From: Aquatica leii
Lineage: Eukaryota > Arthropoda > Insecta > Coleoptera > Lampyridae
DNA: 64,000 nucleotides
NCBI GenBank assembly: GCA_035610365.1
Contig: CM069436.1
Span: 63,565,505 to 63,629,504, forward strand
Direction: 5' to 3'
Made by a program: the position numbers and the translations under genes. Under the pieces are notes generated by a model. That model saw only the letters and a list, made by a program, of their open reading frames with translations. It was not told the origin of the DNA and did not search any database. This document shows, in pieces, positions 1-11,554 of this stretch (positions within the stretch are counted from its first letter, which is position 1; every line of letters starts with the position of its first letter).

Positions 1-760
1 AAAAGAAGAAGTTGTTAAATAAGTATTTGGGGCAACAATAATTGTGTTATAATTACAAATAATTATGAGCAGGAGTGTATTTTGTAAATTTAAATAAATA
101 CTTATTTTGTCAGTATTGAAAATAAAGTTAGTTTATTTTATTAGTACTACAATGAGGTACTTTATAGACGCAAAACTATACCATAAAGCAGACTTTATCA
201 TTTAGTCGAACATAAAAATATTTAATTCATTTTTTGTATTTTATTAGTTATGAAAACATTACAATAAAATCAAATTGATAAAACAACGCATACATTTTGT
301 ATTTAATAACTCATAAAACAAAAGTGACATTTTATTGCAATTACTTTTATTAGATTTGTTTTGAAATTTTTTAGGTTCCTTAAACTAACTTAACTCAAAT
401 AACAATTTTTTAATTAAAGTATTCATGGTTTTAATTAGTATATAGTCACGTTTAGAAATATGTATGTATTTGTAATATTTAATAGTCATATGTTGATTTA
501 AATTTTGATAAGTAGCAGTAAAGATATTTTTTTATTAGTAATACTTAAACATGTTTTTAATAACATAATATTTAAACAAACATAAATTAAATAAAGATTG
601 TTATGTTAAAAAATAAAAACACATGTACAGAATACTAATAAAAATATATACATTGCATTTTAAAAATAATTACTATTTTTAGTTAAAAAGATTACTAAAA
701 TATATTAATAGATACTATTTTAATTAGTATAATAATATTAATTGTTTATTTTAACAATAT
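1..760. other. A+T-rich non-coding stretch
   Basis: Nothing recognisable is seen here on either strand. The sequence consists of A and T homopolymer runs with frequent stops in all frames. It contains no transposase or RT motif and no obvious terminal repeat. Confidence 0.6.
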
Positions 761-1600
761 CGGGGAAAATGTGATCACATAGCAGACGTCCAAACATTAA
801 TAGGGCCTTTACAGGACGTCTCTAAAGCCTTACGTGCTATTGTTTAGTTCGCGATTTGCGTGTTTGTTTATAGAGTGTAATTATCGTTGTTCTAGTTCGT
901 TAAACTCGTGTCGGGCGTTATTAAAATTCATTGTTGTCAAACTTTTTGTTCGTGTTATAACTTATGTCGGTAACTCGTTATCAAACCAAAATGAACGCAA
1001 AACTATTTGAATTTCGCTAATTAATAAAAAATGATTAAGAATCGATTAACAAAAAACGGAAAAAAAATGCGCAAAAATTCTCAGAAAATAAATAAGTAAA
1101 TGTAATGTGGCATATTACACAACCAGAATAATTAAAAAATTGTTCTAAAAAGGAAAATTTATTTAAATTTAAAAAAAAACTAATCTTTTTTAGCTATATT
1201 AACAATTTAGACTAAAAATAGTGTTAACCTATTCTTGCAATTTTCTATATATTATTTTAAAAAAAAATATTTCTCAGTTAAAGTTTATTATTATACTAAT
1301 ATTTACTGAACGGACAACTTTAGTTTAATTTTTCTAAACTTATTAAAAAAAATTTAGTATTTTTAGAAATTTTTAGCCACACTGTCACCAAAAAGACAAC
1401 AAACTATAAAATTGTTTTGGTAACAAAATATAACAATGCCGCTAGAAAGGACAGCCCAAATAAGAAAATTCTCGTAAAAAGATATCTTTTTAATACCATT
1501 TCTCGGGTATCAATTAGACATCATTTTGGCCACTTTTTTCATACAAAATTTGTGTCAAAAATTCCGCATAAAATATGCATAGAATAAATAATGATTAAAA
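761..1600 (+). other. Leader region upstream of gypsy gag, possible old 5' LTR
   Basis: Positions 761-1010 are clearly less A+T-rich than their surroundings and contain several CpG-bearing words, including an 8-bp inverted pair (784-791 with 814-821). The stretch lies directly upstream of the gypsy gag remnant and reads in the same direction, so it may be what is left of the 5' LTR and leader. I find no second copy downstream of the integrase remnant, so LTR status cannot be shown from this window. The rest, to about 1600, is A+T-rich with no motif. Confidence 0.25.
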
Positions 1601-1604
1601 TTCT

Positions 1605-2610
1605 AGAAAAATAGAAGAAAAACTGTTCAAACATTTTCAAAAAATAGAGGAAAATTTTAGAAATATAAAAGAAGAAATACGAACGAGCATTGAAAATCAA
1701 ATAAGGACTATTGAGAAACAAATACAAGTTAGTATAGGAAACCAAATTAAATTTGTTCAAGAAAAAATCAAGCAAATATATTAAATTTAAGAAAAAAAAT
1801 ATTCGAAGTTCTAGAAAACGAAATAGAAACAATAGACAAAAAATTGGAAAACAGAATGAAATTGCTTGAAAAAAAAATGAATTGTCTTGGTGAAGAAATA
1901 TCCCGAACGAAGATTTACTAGATCATTAAGAAAAAGCCACTCACAAGTTAAAGATTTTACCCACAAATTTTGATAGAAAAACTTCTTAGTCAACATAGTA
2001 CAAGCAGTTTGAAGCCGAAGCTAGAGCTAATGGTTGGAGCAACAAACAAAAATAAACGTTTTTGATAATGGCTTTAGGTGGAAAAGCAATTAAAATATTG
2101 CAGACTGTTTCTGACCACCTCCAAAACAATTACGAACTCTTCATTTCACGTTTAGAAATGAGATATGAAGATGCTCATCTTCAACAGGTGTACCAAAGCC
2201 AAATAAAAAATCGTGTTCAAGAAGCTGCAAAAAGTTTCCTACAGCACCAAATACCTTTCTAGAGCAATTAACTATTCAAACATTTGTGGATGGCATCCGA
2301 GACAGCATAACGCAGCAAACTCTACGGTTAACTCGACTTAAGACATTATATGACGCTTTAATACATGCCTTAGAGTTTGAAACAGCAAACCTGGCATCGC
2401 ATCAGAACGGTCATACACTCCGCTGTGGCGCGAAAGTATCCGCGCAGACACTAGAAAGCACGCGGGAGATAGCACGACGAATATTTCGAAAAAGAGAAGT
2501 GACAACTTTAAACCACGGTAAAATAGGCGTACGACGACATTGTACTAAACCTAAAAAATCGACAAGAGCGCTCGAAACTTTGAAACAAGTTAACCAAAAA
2601 AGACAATAGT
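1605..2610 (+). pseudogene. gypsy gag remnant
   Basis: Positions 1,605-1,920 encode a lysine/glutamate-rich coiled coil (for example KIEEKLFKHFQKIEENF) that sits N-terminal to the capsid-like part. A gag core follows: FEAEARANGWSNKQK around 2,010-2,056, a stop, then IMALGGKAIKILQTVSDHL and SRLEMRYEDAHLQQVY. After a frameshift near 2,250 it continues as QTFVDGIRDS and ALEFETANL to about 2,400. The order and motifs match insect gypsy gag proteins with the ALRG.A..LQT and LEMRYGD signatures. No CCHC knuckle is visible. The minus-strand reading frames here are antisense shadows of this gag. Confidence 0.85.
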
Positions 2611-2629
2611 TAATCTCATCTAGTCATAT

Positions 2630-2840
2630 ACCGGAGATTACTATTCAAATGGCATCGCCTATAAAGCAATTCAACAGTATTTATCTCAATGGCAAGATCA
2701 AAGGAAGCAGTGTTCAGTTACTGGTTGACAGGGGAGCGACAAAAACCATCATTCGCCTGGACATATTACGGAAAAATGAGAAGGCATCACCAGTAACAGC
2801 ACTTTGAACGGCGGCAGGCAAAGACCTACTCATGGTCAAG
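2630..2840 (+). pseudogene. gypsy aspartic protease remnant
   Basis: The plus-strand translation gives YLNGKIKGSSVQLLVDRGAT followed by KTIIRLDIL. This is the retropepsin beginning, in which the active-site triplet should read D-T/S-G. Here it reads D-R-G, so the catalytic loop is altered. A stop follows near 2,808, and the frame is shifted downstream, where the conserved tail can still be followed to about 2,930. A homologous, more decayed copy is present at 48.5-48.7 kb, which supports the assignment. Confidence 0.8.
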
Positions 2841-3099
2841 TACAAGTGACCATTGGTTTGGAAAATGGAGTACTTGGCCATCAAGTACCGGCATCACCAA
2901 AAAAGTTATCCTGAGAATGGACGTTATAAAAAGGATAGGTTCTATTTAAATATAAAAATCTATGTCCTCAGGATTGACAATGCAAAAAATCCTTTTCATT
3001 TGTTAGAGAAGGCAGCGGTGCGAGACTTAAATGTTAACTTAGATCCAGTAACGTTGAGAAGTAAGACCGTGGTATGCCAATGCACACCAGCATAAAAAA

Positions 3100-4030
3100 T
3101 TGTGACATGCATAAATTCTAATAAAGAAACGTTGCCGTTGAAGTGCCCACAACATCTATTGGATATTCTTTCTTCCAAATATCAAAACATCCACCAAGAC
3201 CAGCTGGCTAAAATTAATGTGTTGATTCAACAGTATCATAATGTGTTCGCGCTTAAAAATAGTTCCAAAAGAAGAACTAACGTAGCCAAACATAAAATTA
3301 ATACCGGTGACGTTCGACCAATACGACAAAATTCACGTCGACTTCCTTTGGCGAAAAGTGAAGAAACCGAAGAAATAATTACAGAGATCGAGAGAGAAAG
3401 CGTGATTGAACTTTCAAACAGCCCATGGGCGTCTCCAGTGGTACTCGTAAAAAAGAAAGATGGATCAACGAGATGCGTAGACTACAGACAGCTTAACGAC
3501 GTGATCAAAAAGGACGTCTACTTTTTACAGATAATTGATGATACGTTAGACACCATGTCAGGATCTCAGTGGTTTTCCAGGTTGGGTTTAAAGAGTGCTC
3601 ACTAGCAGGTAGAATTGAATCTAAAGATCGTAAAAAACAGCTTTTACAATTAGGTTTAGGGCAGTTCACTGTGATACCTTTCGGCCTGTGTAACGCTCTT
3701 GCAACGTTTAATTGTTTGATAAAGACCGTTTTGCGCGGATTGTCTTGGAAGACGTGTTTGGTTTACCTAAACGACGTGATCGTGGTTAGAAGATCGTTTA
3801 AAAAACATTTAAGCAACTTGAAAGAAATGTTCCAAAAACTACGTAGGACAAATCTAAAACTGAACTCAAAGAAGTGTCACGTATTTAAGAAGGAAGTGCA
3901 ATACCTTGGTCACGTCGAATTCAGAGATAGAGTAAAGGCTAAAACTGATAAAATCCGAGCAGTGCAAGCATGCTCAAGACCAATCGACCAACATCAGATC
4001 AAGTTTCCTTGGGTTGTGCACCTATTATAG
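3100..4030 (+). pseudogene. gypsy reverse transcriptase remnant
   Basis: Two overlapping frames make up the RT. The first (3,102-3,605) carries NSPWASPVVLVKKKDGSTR and CVDYRQLN, the fingers signature of Ty3/gypsy RT. It ends with FSRLGLKSAH, where the family has F-S-x-L-D-L-K-S; the motif A aspartate is replaced by glycine. After a stop and frameshift, the second frame (3,569-4,030) carries FGLCNALATF and VYLNDVIV, where the catalytic YLDD/YVDD box reads YLND, then the thumb motif VQYLGHV. Two catalytic aspartates are therefore lost, independently of the frameshift. Confidence 0.93.
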
Positions 4031-4099
4031 ACGATTTGTACCTGGATTTGCTAATATTGCCAAACCTTTGACAAAACTAAATAAAAAACCGAATTTAGA

Positions 4100-4360
4100 T
4101 GGAATGAAGACTGCTCAAACGCTTTTTATCAACTAAAACAGGTCCTAGTCACTTCGCCAATTTTGAGATAGAGAAGATAGAGAATCTATTTTGGATACCG
4201 ATGCAAGTAATCTGGCCATAAGTGCGGTTCTTTCACAGGTGCAAAATAGACAAGAAACAATCATCACGTATTTTAGTAAGGTTCTGTCTAGGCCGGACGA
4301 AAATTACTGTGCAACTAAGAAAGAGTCAAGTCTATAGAGCACTTACACAAATATTTGTAT
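4100..4360 (+). pseudogene. gypsy RNase H remnant
   Basis: The translation around 4,195-4,330 gives DTDASNLAISAVLSQVQ and ITYFSKVLSRPDENYCATKK. These are the TDAS..g.g.vL.Q and FsrkLs..E.nY.ttekE signatures of gypsy RNase H. In the second motif the usual glutamate is an aspartate. The tether upstream (FVPGFANIAKPLTKLN, about 4,030-4,080) is recognisable, while the following connection is frameshifted. Confidence 0.85.
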
Positions 4361-4589
4361 GAACAAAAATTTTTACTAAGGACAGACTTGGCCGCTTTAA
4401 AATGGCTATTGTAGTTTTGTAACACAGAAGGCCAAGACTACTCCTGAACTAGAAAGAAAACGGCAGACGACCAACTTAGAACGAAGAGAGTGCTTTGAGC
4501 TAAAACATGAAAGCGTACTGGAAGCAGTGAAACTCTGAGAATACAAGACGGTCTTCTTAAGCAATCTCTAGAGAATGTCAAGGGCACAA

Positions 4590-4885
4590 AAAACAGACTG
4601 CAGTTAGTAGTGCCAAAAAAGCGGGTGTCACAGGTGTTAAAACATTTGTACGATGGTACTTTAGGAAGACACTTTGGCGTAAAAAAGACATTGGGAAAAG
4701 TTCAAAAAAGATTGTACTGGGTGAATTGCAAAGAGAACGTCATGGAATCGTGCCAGCAACAAAGCGTAAAGCACCGATAAAACAGTATAATGTGGGAAGG
4801 AAGCCCTTTAGATAGAGTAGCGATTGACAACGCAAGGTCGTTCCCAGAATCTGACTTGGTGAATACTAAAAGTGATTCTAATTAA
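4590..4885 (+). pseudogene. gypsy integrase N-terminus, truncated
   Basis: The reading RLQLVVPKKRVSQVLKHLYD, then GRHFGVKKTLGKVQKRLYWV, is the HHCC zinc-binding region of gypsy integrases (H-x..-GHFG...T...R..wp). It is followed by ENVMESCQQQ, where the family has a C-x2-C pair of which one cysteine remains. A stop follows, then SPLDRVAIDNARSFPESD, the first strand of the integrase core (family P-F-E-R-I-x-x-D). Sequence similarity ends just after this, so most of the catalytic core is missing. Confidence 0.8.
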
Positions 4886-7800
4886 TCAATATAATGTATT
4901 TACTTTTAAATTTTATGTTAAAAGTGTTATCTTTAAAATGACATAATGTGATTGTATAATTGACACAAAAAGATTACGACAGTTTATTAATTGCAATGCT
5001 TTTATTTTGTTAAAAGTTGTAATGTAAACAATGTTTAAAAGTTCCTTATTTACTTGAACTTGTCAAAAATTATAATTTTATTTTATTTATTTAATTGGTT
5101 CCGTCAAAACTTGTTTTGTTTGAAACTAACCGATACGCCTTACAAAATAAAAAAATCAATCGAGCTAAAAAAGAAACGAAATAAAGTGCTTTATTAGCAT
5201 ACTTTTCAGTAGATATAACGCTTGGAAATTACTCATTATTTTGTTACTGGCAGAAGTTATTTTAAGGAAGAAATTCGAATTCATCTTGTTCAACAGTCAT
5301 TTCTAAAACAACAATACTTTAGATTAATTTAATAAATTAACTAAAGTTGGTTACTTAAATTGGTTTGAGCCTTTTTAAGGGAGCTGTTACAAATACTAGC
5401 GTCATATACCGTAAGAAATTTAGTGTTAAAATTTTGGTTGTATTTAAATATTTTGTTGTACTAAGAAAGAAATAGAATCCAAATTTTGTCACTTTTTCAA
5501 TAATTTTTTCAATTTTCTTTTTTTTACTAAAAAGCATGTTTTGTGTGTTTGTGTGTCTATGCAACTGCAAAGGAAATAAAAATTAAAAAAAAACACAGGT
5601 TAAAGACACAAAAAAACACAAGCATGATTATAATTCGATCAGTTTTTAATGCGCTTTCTATAATAATAATAATATATAATAAGTCGCAATCTAATAAAAT
5701 TAATTTGTTTAATTTTAAAGCTATTTAAAATGTATGATTTTTAAGTTCTCCTACATTAAATAGCAATACACAAACTTGGTATGTTTTTTAAATTTTGATA
5801 ACTGCGTACTTTTTAACGATAACCTTGCTAGTCTAGTTTAAAAAAAACTAATTGAACGTATAAAAGAAAGTAGATTTGATCTCAAAGATTCTACACAGAT
5901 TCTAAACTCGTTTGTGTGCTAATTATTAATCTTCTACTAATTGTAGTGTTTTAGTTTAGCGATAAAATTTTTGCAATTTTTATAACAGTTTAAATAACTG
6001 TATCTGCAAGTAAAGCATTTATCGACAATAAATCTTTAGGGTAATAAATTTTATTGCATGAATTTATTAAAAACATGTTTTAAATTAAGTTTCAAAATAA
6101 TTCATTTTTTTGTGCAAAAATATTTATCAAATGTTATCGAAGTAACTTTTCTTCAAATTTGTTTGATAGCACAAAATTCTAAAAAAATATAAATGCAATT
6201 ATTAGAAATTGATTAGAAAATTTAAAAAAACAAAATGATTACATTTGATTATACCCTGTAAATAAGTTTAATTGATTAAAACCTATATAATTTTTTTTTC
6301 ATATTAATAAACGTAAATTTAATTAACTTTAAATTTATTGAAAATTGGTTTGACGATTTTATAACAATTTAAAAAAAAATCAACAAAAAATTAATTACCT
6401 GTAAGTAGCACAAACGATAGTAACACTTTTCTTCTTGTGTGCAAAGGGTACATTTGAATCTAAAAATAAAAAAAAAAACATAAGTTTTAAAAAAAACAAA
6501 GCAAAAGCATTAATATTTTTGTATAAAGCACGTAATAGCATAATATAGGTAGTATCTATATTTTTAAATTTAAAGTAACAAAATATTAACTGTATTTAAT
6601 ATTTCAAAGAAAAAAAAATTAAGAACAAGATAGTTATCTTGTTTTAATACACAAAAAATTAAAAACTAGTTGTGTTTTATATAAACAAAAAACAATTGAC
6701 ACGCAAAAACTTAATAACCAACAAGCTTCACATTTCAAACCAAATTTAAACAGAAAAATGTCACAATGTTTAATGATAGCTAACTTAGAAGAATTTGTTA
6801 CTGTTGCAAATTTTATACAGACGAGCATACATTATCTCCTCTATTAAATTAAAATAGTTTTGGTTACATAATAAACAAATAAGTTTTTTGTTTTTATTTT
6901 TTTTTAATTAATTTTTTAAGCAAGAAAATAGTTAAAAAAACTTAAGAATTAGTGTTTTTAGTCGAATTACTAATATTTGTTAAATTTCACATACAAAGCT
7001 TTATAAAACATTATTTTTTGTTAAATTGGTATACTTTTAAACATTATCTTTATAAATATTTAAAAAAATAAGGTTGGTTTAATTAAAAAAAATAGAAAAT
7101 GCTAACGTCGAGTGGATTGGTAACGTAATATTAGTTACTTATGTGTGTCAAATAATAAAAATTAGCTAACCACTTGTTAAAAACACTTGTGTTGTCAGTA
7201 CAATCTAAAAAAAAATTAAAAAAAGGATCATGCATCTGTGATCATTCCGATCGAATAACAATAACAAATTAAACTTCAGTAATCTTGGTAGAACGAAAAC
7301 TTGTGCAGTTAAAAATTCATAATAAAAAAAAATTTATATTTCTAATATTCTATTATGCATCCATAAGTTTTTTTAAAATTTAAAAATTTAATTTTTTTTA
7401 AATCCAATATATTTTTTGTACAAAATGTTTTATGTTGTTAATTTTCCATACTGTGCATGTTGTGATCCATGTCTTTGAATATAACTGAAATTTATTCTAT
7501 GTTATGTTTTATTATTTGTGTTTTTTTAATATTATTCAGCAATAGTTTATTTTTGGTTGTTTGTATTAAGATTGATTCTTTTATGACACAATAGATTTGT
7601 AAACGGTTTTAGATTACATATTTTAATTTTTCTTTATTTATTTTTGCTTTAGTATAATTTTGTTATTTACTGTATAGTCGATTATCATATAACTAATTCG
7701 TTTAATAATAAAATTTTGTTATATTTGTTTATTTACTTCGTCAATTTTATTGTTAATATTGTTTTTCTAAAAATGAGGGTATGTTAAGTTTTTAAGCTAG

Positions 7801-7990
7801 CCGATATTAAGACGAGGGAATTACCATGTCTTGACATATAAAGGTCAATAAATGACGTACCAGTTCAGTAACATAAATTAGAATTGAGATTCAAAAGTTA
7901 GATTTTTTTAACGTTTTAGTGTTTGATGGTCGAAGGTTTTATTACAATTTTTATTTTTTTATTTTGCTATAATTGCATTTTCTAAATTAG
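4886..7990. other. A+T-rich intergenic stretch
   Basis: I see no coding motif, RNA gene or terminal repeat in this 3.1-kb stretch. The short open frames near 5.4-5.7 and 6.6-6.8 kb are low-complexity translations rich in F, K, N and I, without family resemblance. A C+G-richer patch occurs near 7,790-7,870, just before the inverted-repeat element. Confidence 0.6.
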
Positions 7991-7992
7991 TA

Positions 7993-8818
7993 ACTTGTTA
8001 GTCAGATACACGCTGCATGTATTTACTGCTTTCTAGTTTTTTTGTTTGTTTTTGTTGCATATCGGATATTGTTATCAGTCGGTTATTATTATCAAAAACC
8101 CAAGTCCTAATGTGATCCTATTAAGCGGCGGCGTTTTACACGATTTTATAGATTTTTTTTAATAAATGTATATATTATAGCGAGGGATATTAAAGGTTTT
8201 GTTTAAAATTTAAAATGTTTTGTATATTCATAAATTTTTTAGTAGACAGAAATCTGCAACTGGACCGCGATGCGGCAGTGCTTTAATAAGCAATAATAAA
8301 ACCTTATAGTATTAATTTAAATAAACAATAACTTTGTGTGCTCGAAAAAGACAACAATAATTTAATATAAGATTTGTATCATTATCTATTTCTAATCTTA
8401 CAACCCAATTAAAACAATATTTTTCTTCTTGTTTCTGAAAAAAAATTCTAGAACTGGACATTCTTTGGATAATTTGGAAATGCAACTTGAATTAAAATTC
8501 ACCAAAAATTCTAGCAAGGACTCAGAACAATGACTCATCTAGTATTGAACGTTTATTTAGCGACGATCCATCTAATTGGGTCGTTTCTGAAATATTAATT
8601 GAATAGTTTATTGACAAAGGATGCTTTTGCAAAATATTAATTTTGGTAATGTTGTTAGAAACACGGTTCCCGCCGCTTATTATAACTTCGTCGGGACTTT
8701 GTGTTCTTGATAACAAATAACCGAATGATAACAATATCCGAAATTTAAAAAAAACAAATATTTATTGATTATTAAGCAGTATGATAATAAATACAGCGTG
8801 TATGTGTTTAACAGGTTA
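7993..8818. mobile_element. Non-coding inverted-repeat (foldback/MITE-like) element
   Basis: The left arm (about 7,993-8,145) and right arm (about 8,652-8,818) are imperfect reverse complements. They share, in order, the words TACACGCTG, CGGATATTGTTATCA, CGGTTATT, GTTATCAA and AAGCGGCG. The roughly 500-bp interior has no transposase. A partial third occurrence of the arm words (AATAACCGGACTGATAAC) lies at 9,447-9,464, followed by AATAAGCGGCG at 9,480. The structure suggests a non-autonomous DNA transposon or a foldback element. I cannot assign a superfamily because no target duplication is evident. Confidence 0.6.
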
Positions 8819-9780
8819 ATTTAGAAGCAGAAATCATAACACTAATACAAACAAAAAAACGTCAAAATGAAAATTTACATAACATGTTTAAAAAAATAAA
8901 TAGAAATCAAAAACAACGTTAAGATGTTTAATTCACTATCCTAAGACACATTTTTTTTCAGTAATTTTCCGACACTAAAATTAATTGAAATTGTTATTTT
9001 AAAACGCATATGCTTTCCAAGGTCATTCTTAAAGATAATGTATTTACAGATGTTTAAATAATTGAATGTTACATAGGCACTGCAAAAATAAAGCTAAATA
9101 TGCAAAACAACTATTCTTATGTATTTTTCTAAAGAAATGCTGTAATACCTTCGTAATCACTTCAAAGGATAATACTTTATTGTTGACCTTACCGGGGTTT
9201 TGTGCAGGTAGCGCGCAACGTAAAAGTCTACACACTGTACAATGATACATTTTTTTACTCTAAACAAGCGTAAAAAATGTAAAAATTCAGGTAAAAAATG
9301 TATACTCGTAATATACAACTAACTGTTCATGTATAGAAACAAACCGTAGAAGAATATCGATAACACAAAACAAAAGCATAACTAATATAAAAAATGTTTT
9401 GTTTATATAGTAGCATAGTCTGACCCGTTTTTTAATAAAGTGATAAAATAACCGGACTGATAACATTATTCGTGATTCCAATAAGCGGCGTGCATTGTAT
9501 TAATTTTTCAGAATTGATTTATGTTCGCAAGTTTAAAATAAGTTCCTTTTAACATTTTTTTTGCGGTTATGTTTGTGTAGTTTGCTAAAGGTCTGCATAT
9601 CATTTTATAAATAGAGAATAAATTCTTTAGCTTAATTTGTTTTCTATTGATGCATTTGAAATATTTTGACTTTTATCATATCCATATTTTTAAATTTTGT
9701 GTGCATGTAATTTAAAATTGAAACGATATGTAATATTTGTCGTAAATTTAACATATAATTTGTATACAGATAGATAGTAA
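8819..9780. other. Intergenic stretch with partial repeat copy
   Basis: The only structure I see is the partial arm copy of the 8.0-8.8 kb element around 9,400-9,490. The two minus-strand open frames here (9,044-9,250 and 9,287-9,481) show no recognisable family. The second one runs through the repeat copy. Confidence 0.4.
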
Positions 9781-9783
9781 GTA

Positions 9784-9848
9784 CCATACTGAAGGGACCC
9801 CAAAAAATTTAATGCCTAGGTGTCTCCAGATGTCTTAATGCGGCACTG
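9784..9848 (-). repeat. Possible hAT-type transposon terminus
   Basis: Read on the minus strand, the sequence begins CAGTGCCGCATTAAG at 9,848 and stays C+G-richer to about 9,784. CAGNG-started termini of this kind are typical ends of hAT-superfamily elements, which make 8-bp target duplications. No partner terminus is evident to the left. A similar word, GCACTGCCGCAT, occurs on the minus strand near 8,281. The call rests on this resemblance alone. Confidence 0.3.
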
Positions 9849-11550
9849 GTTAGGAGTCACATATTACTGAGCCTTATATACGGATTTTGGTGTAAGCGGC
9901 CGTAATTTATTTAGTTCATGGTAAATTACTAATAATTTCAATACAAACAAAAATCTTAAATTGACTATTAATAATTGGTTTACTATAATATGAGAAACCT
10001 TTAAAGACAAAGAAATAGTATAAAAATGACCTAAAAAAATTAAATTAGTATTATAATGCTTTACTTTAACTAATCGTTAACATAGAAAACAGACCAAATT
10101 AAAATTTTAATTTGCCAATTAATTCAAAAACTGTTGTGTTTGCGGTTAATTGTTATATATTTGGCAGATAATAATGAACAATTTAGTAAAGTTATTATAG
10201 TGTAAAAAACAACATTTCACATTTTATATTTGTTTGTTAAATAGAACGAATTTTTAATAAATTAAATAACAAAAACCAGTATGAATAGTATAATCTAACA
10301 TATAGTGTCTATGTAGTTTTATAATGTCTTGTCAAATGTAGAATATTATATGCATAAATCAAAGTTGATAATGTAACATATAATAGTAAAAGTGCGTACG
10401 TTATTATACCGATCAAAAATTAAAATATTTTTTCAACATATTAATACGTAATAAAAACAATTTAAGTATATTAAAATAGAATTAAAAACAAACAAGTTAC
10501 ATAAATAATTACTATTATGCCATAAAATTTGTTATACTATTAAGAGTAAGAATTTTGAAAGTACTTAATCTGATGTATTATTTGTTATGTATTTTTAATT
10601 TAAAACGCCAAAATAGTAAAACATGTTATTCTTTAACTAAATCAATATTAAAAATTAGTAATTAATTAATATTTTGTAACAGTAACAAAATTAGTCTTGC
10701 TGTGAATATAACTTTTGAATACGATTAAATGTTTTATGCTCGTTTCAGAGAAAATTGTAAAATATTTTCGGTATATTATAATTATTAAATTAGTTTAGTA
10801 GTGTCATTATTAGTAATTATACTAAGTGTTCTACTAACATAATTACAAATACTAAAATTGTACAAAAAATGCGTTATTAAGGCTTATAATTGTTGGTTTT
10901 GCTGCGCCAAGTTTTGCAACCACTTGCCCAAAAGCTGACATTTTTTCTGCTAATCAAACAAAAACTAATTTTAATTAACTATATTTATAAATATTTTTGT
11001 ACTTTAATCTGATTGACATTGAGTTAGTCATTGTGTTTTTTTTAAACGCTCCTCTCAAAATCTTTCATCTAATTAATTTTTAAAATATTAGGTTTGACTT
11101 TTAAAACGTATCTTGTAATGGTAAGGTTTTTTAATGATCCTTAATTATTTCCTTAATAATCAATTTGAATTTTTTATTCAAGGACGAACATAAAAACTGC
11201 TCAGTTTTTTTTTTATCTGGCGACGTCTCGTGCATTAAATGTGCACTTCTTCAAGCCACTGCACATTTATTGCAGTAGGTACTCGACAACTTACATTGTA
11301 TCAAATTACAGATGTAAAACAACATTTACGGTTGAACTAACAGAGAAAATTTGAACATTTACTCCGAAGATTCAACATGAGCACAGCCTTAGAGTAATAG
11401 ACACAAACAATGCGCTCATGTTGAATTTTCATGATGCGCTTGCAAAGTTTACTTACAAAGTTCGATTGTTATCTTGCATAACCGACAGAGTCTGCTGTTA
11501 GTGCTTAACGTTAAAGACGCAGAATTCTTTGTTTTACCGTGAATAATGTC
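9849..11550. other. A+T-rich intergenic stretch with one short palindrome
   Basis: There is no coding motif. The only feature seen is a perfect 13-bp inverted repeat (11,370-11,382 with 11,414-11,426, ATTCAACATGAGC) separated by 31 bp, shortly upstream of the hAT relic. It may belong to that element's 5' non-coding end. Confidence 0.4.
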
Positions 11551-11554
11551 AATG

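Larger units (their letters stand above)
1590..4885 (+). mobile_element. Degenerate Ty3/gypsy-type LTR retrotransposon
   Basis: A plus-strand relic carries the domains in gypsy order: gag, aspartic protease, reverse transcriptase, RNase H, then the zinc-binding part and first strand of the integrase core. It ends abruptly around 4,885, before the catalytic part of integrase. Several stops and frameshifts break the reading frame, and key catalytic residues are substituted. No 3' LTR follows. A second, shorter fragment of the same family lies at 48.1-48.8 kb. It is an ancient, immobile copy of a retrotransposon of the kind abundant in insects. Confidence 0.92.

Noticed and set aside
1539..1996. 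Two overlapping minus-strand open frames rich in F and L
   Set aside because: They are the antisense of the A-rich coiled-coil part of the gypsy gag; the plus-strand translation is the meaningful one.
761..5340. Search for an LTR pair around the gypsy relic
   Set aside because: No stretch upstream of gag recurs downstream of the integrase remnant; the element ends abruptly, so no LTRs are annotated.
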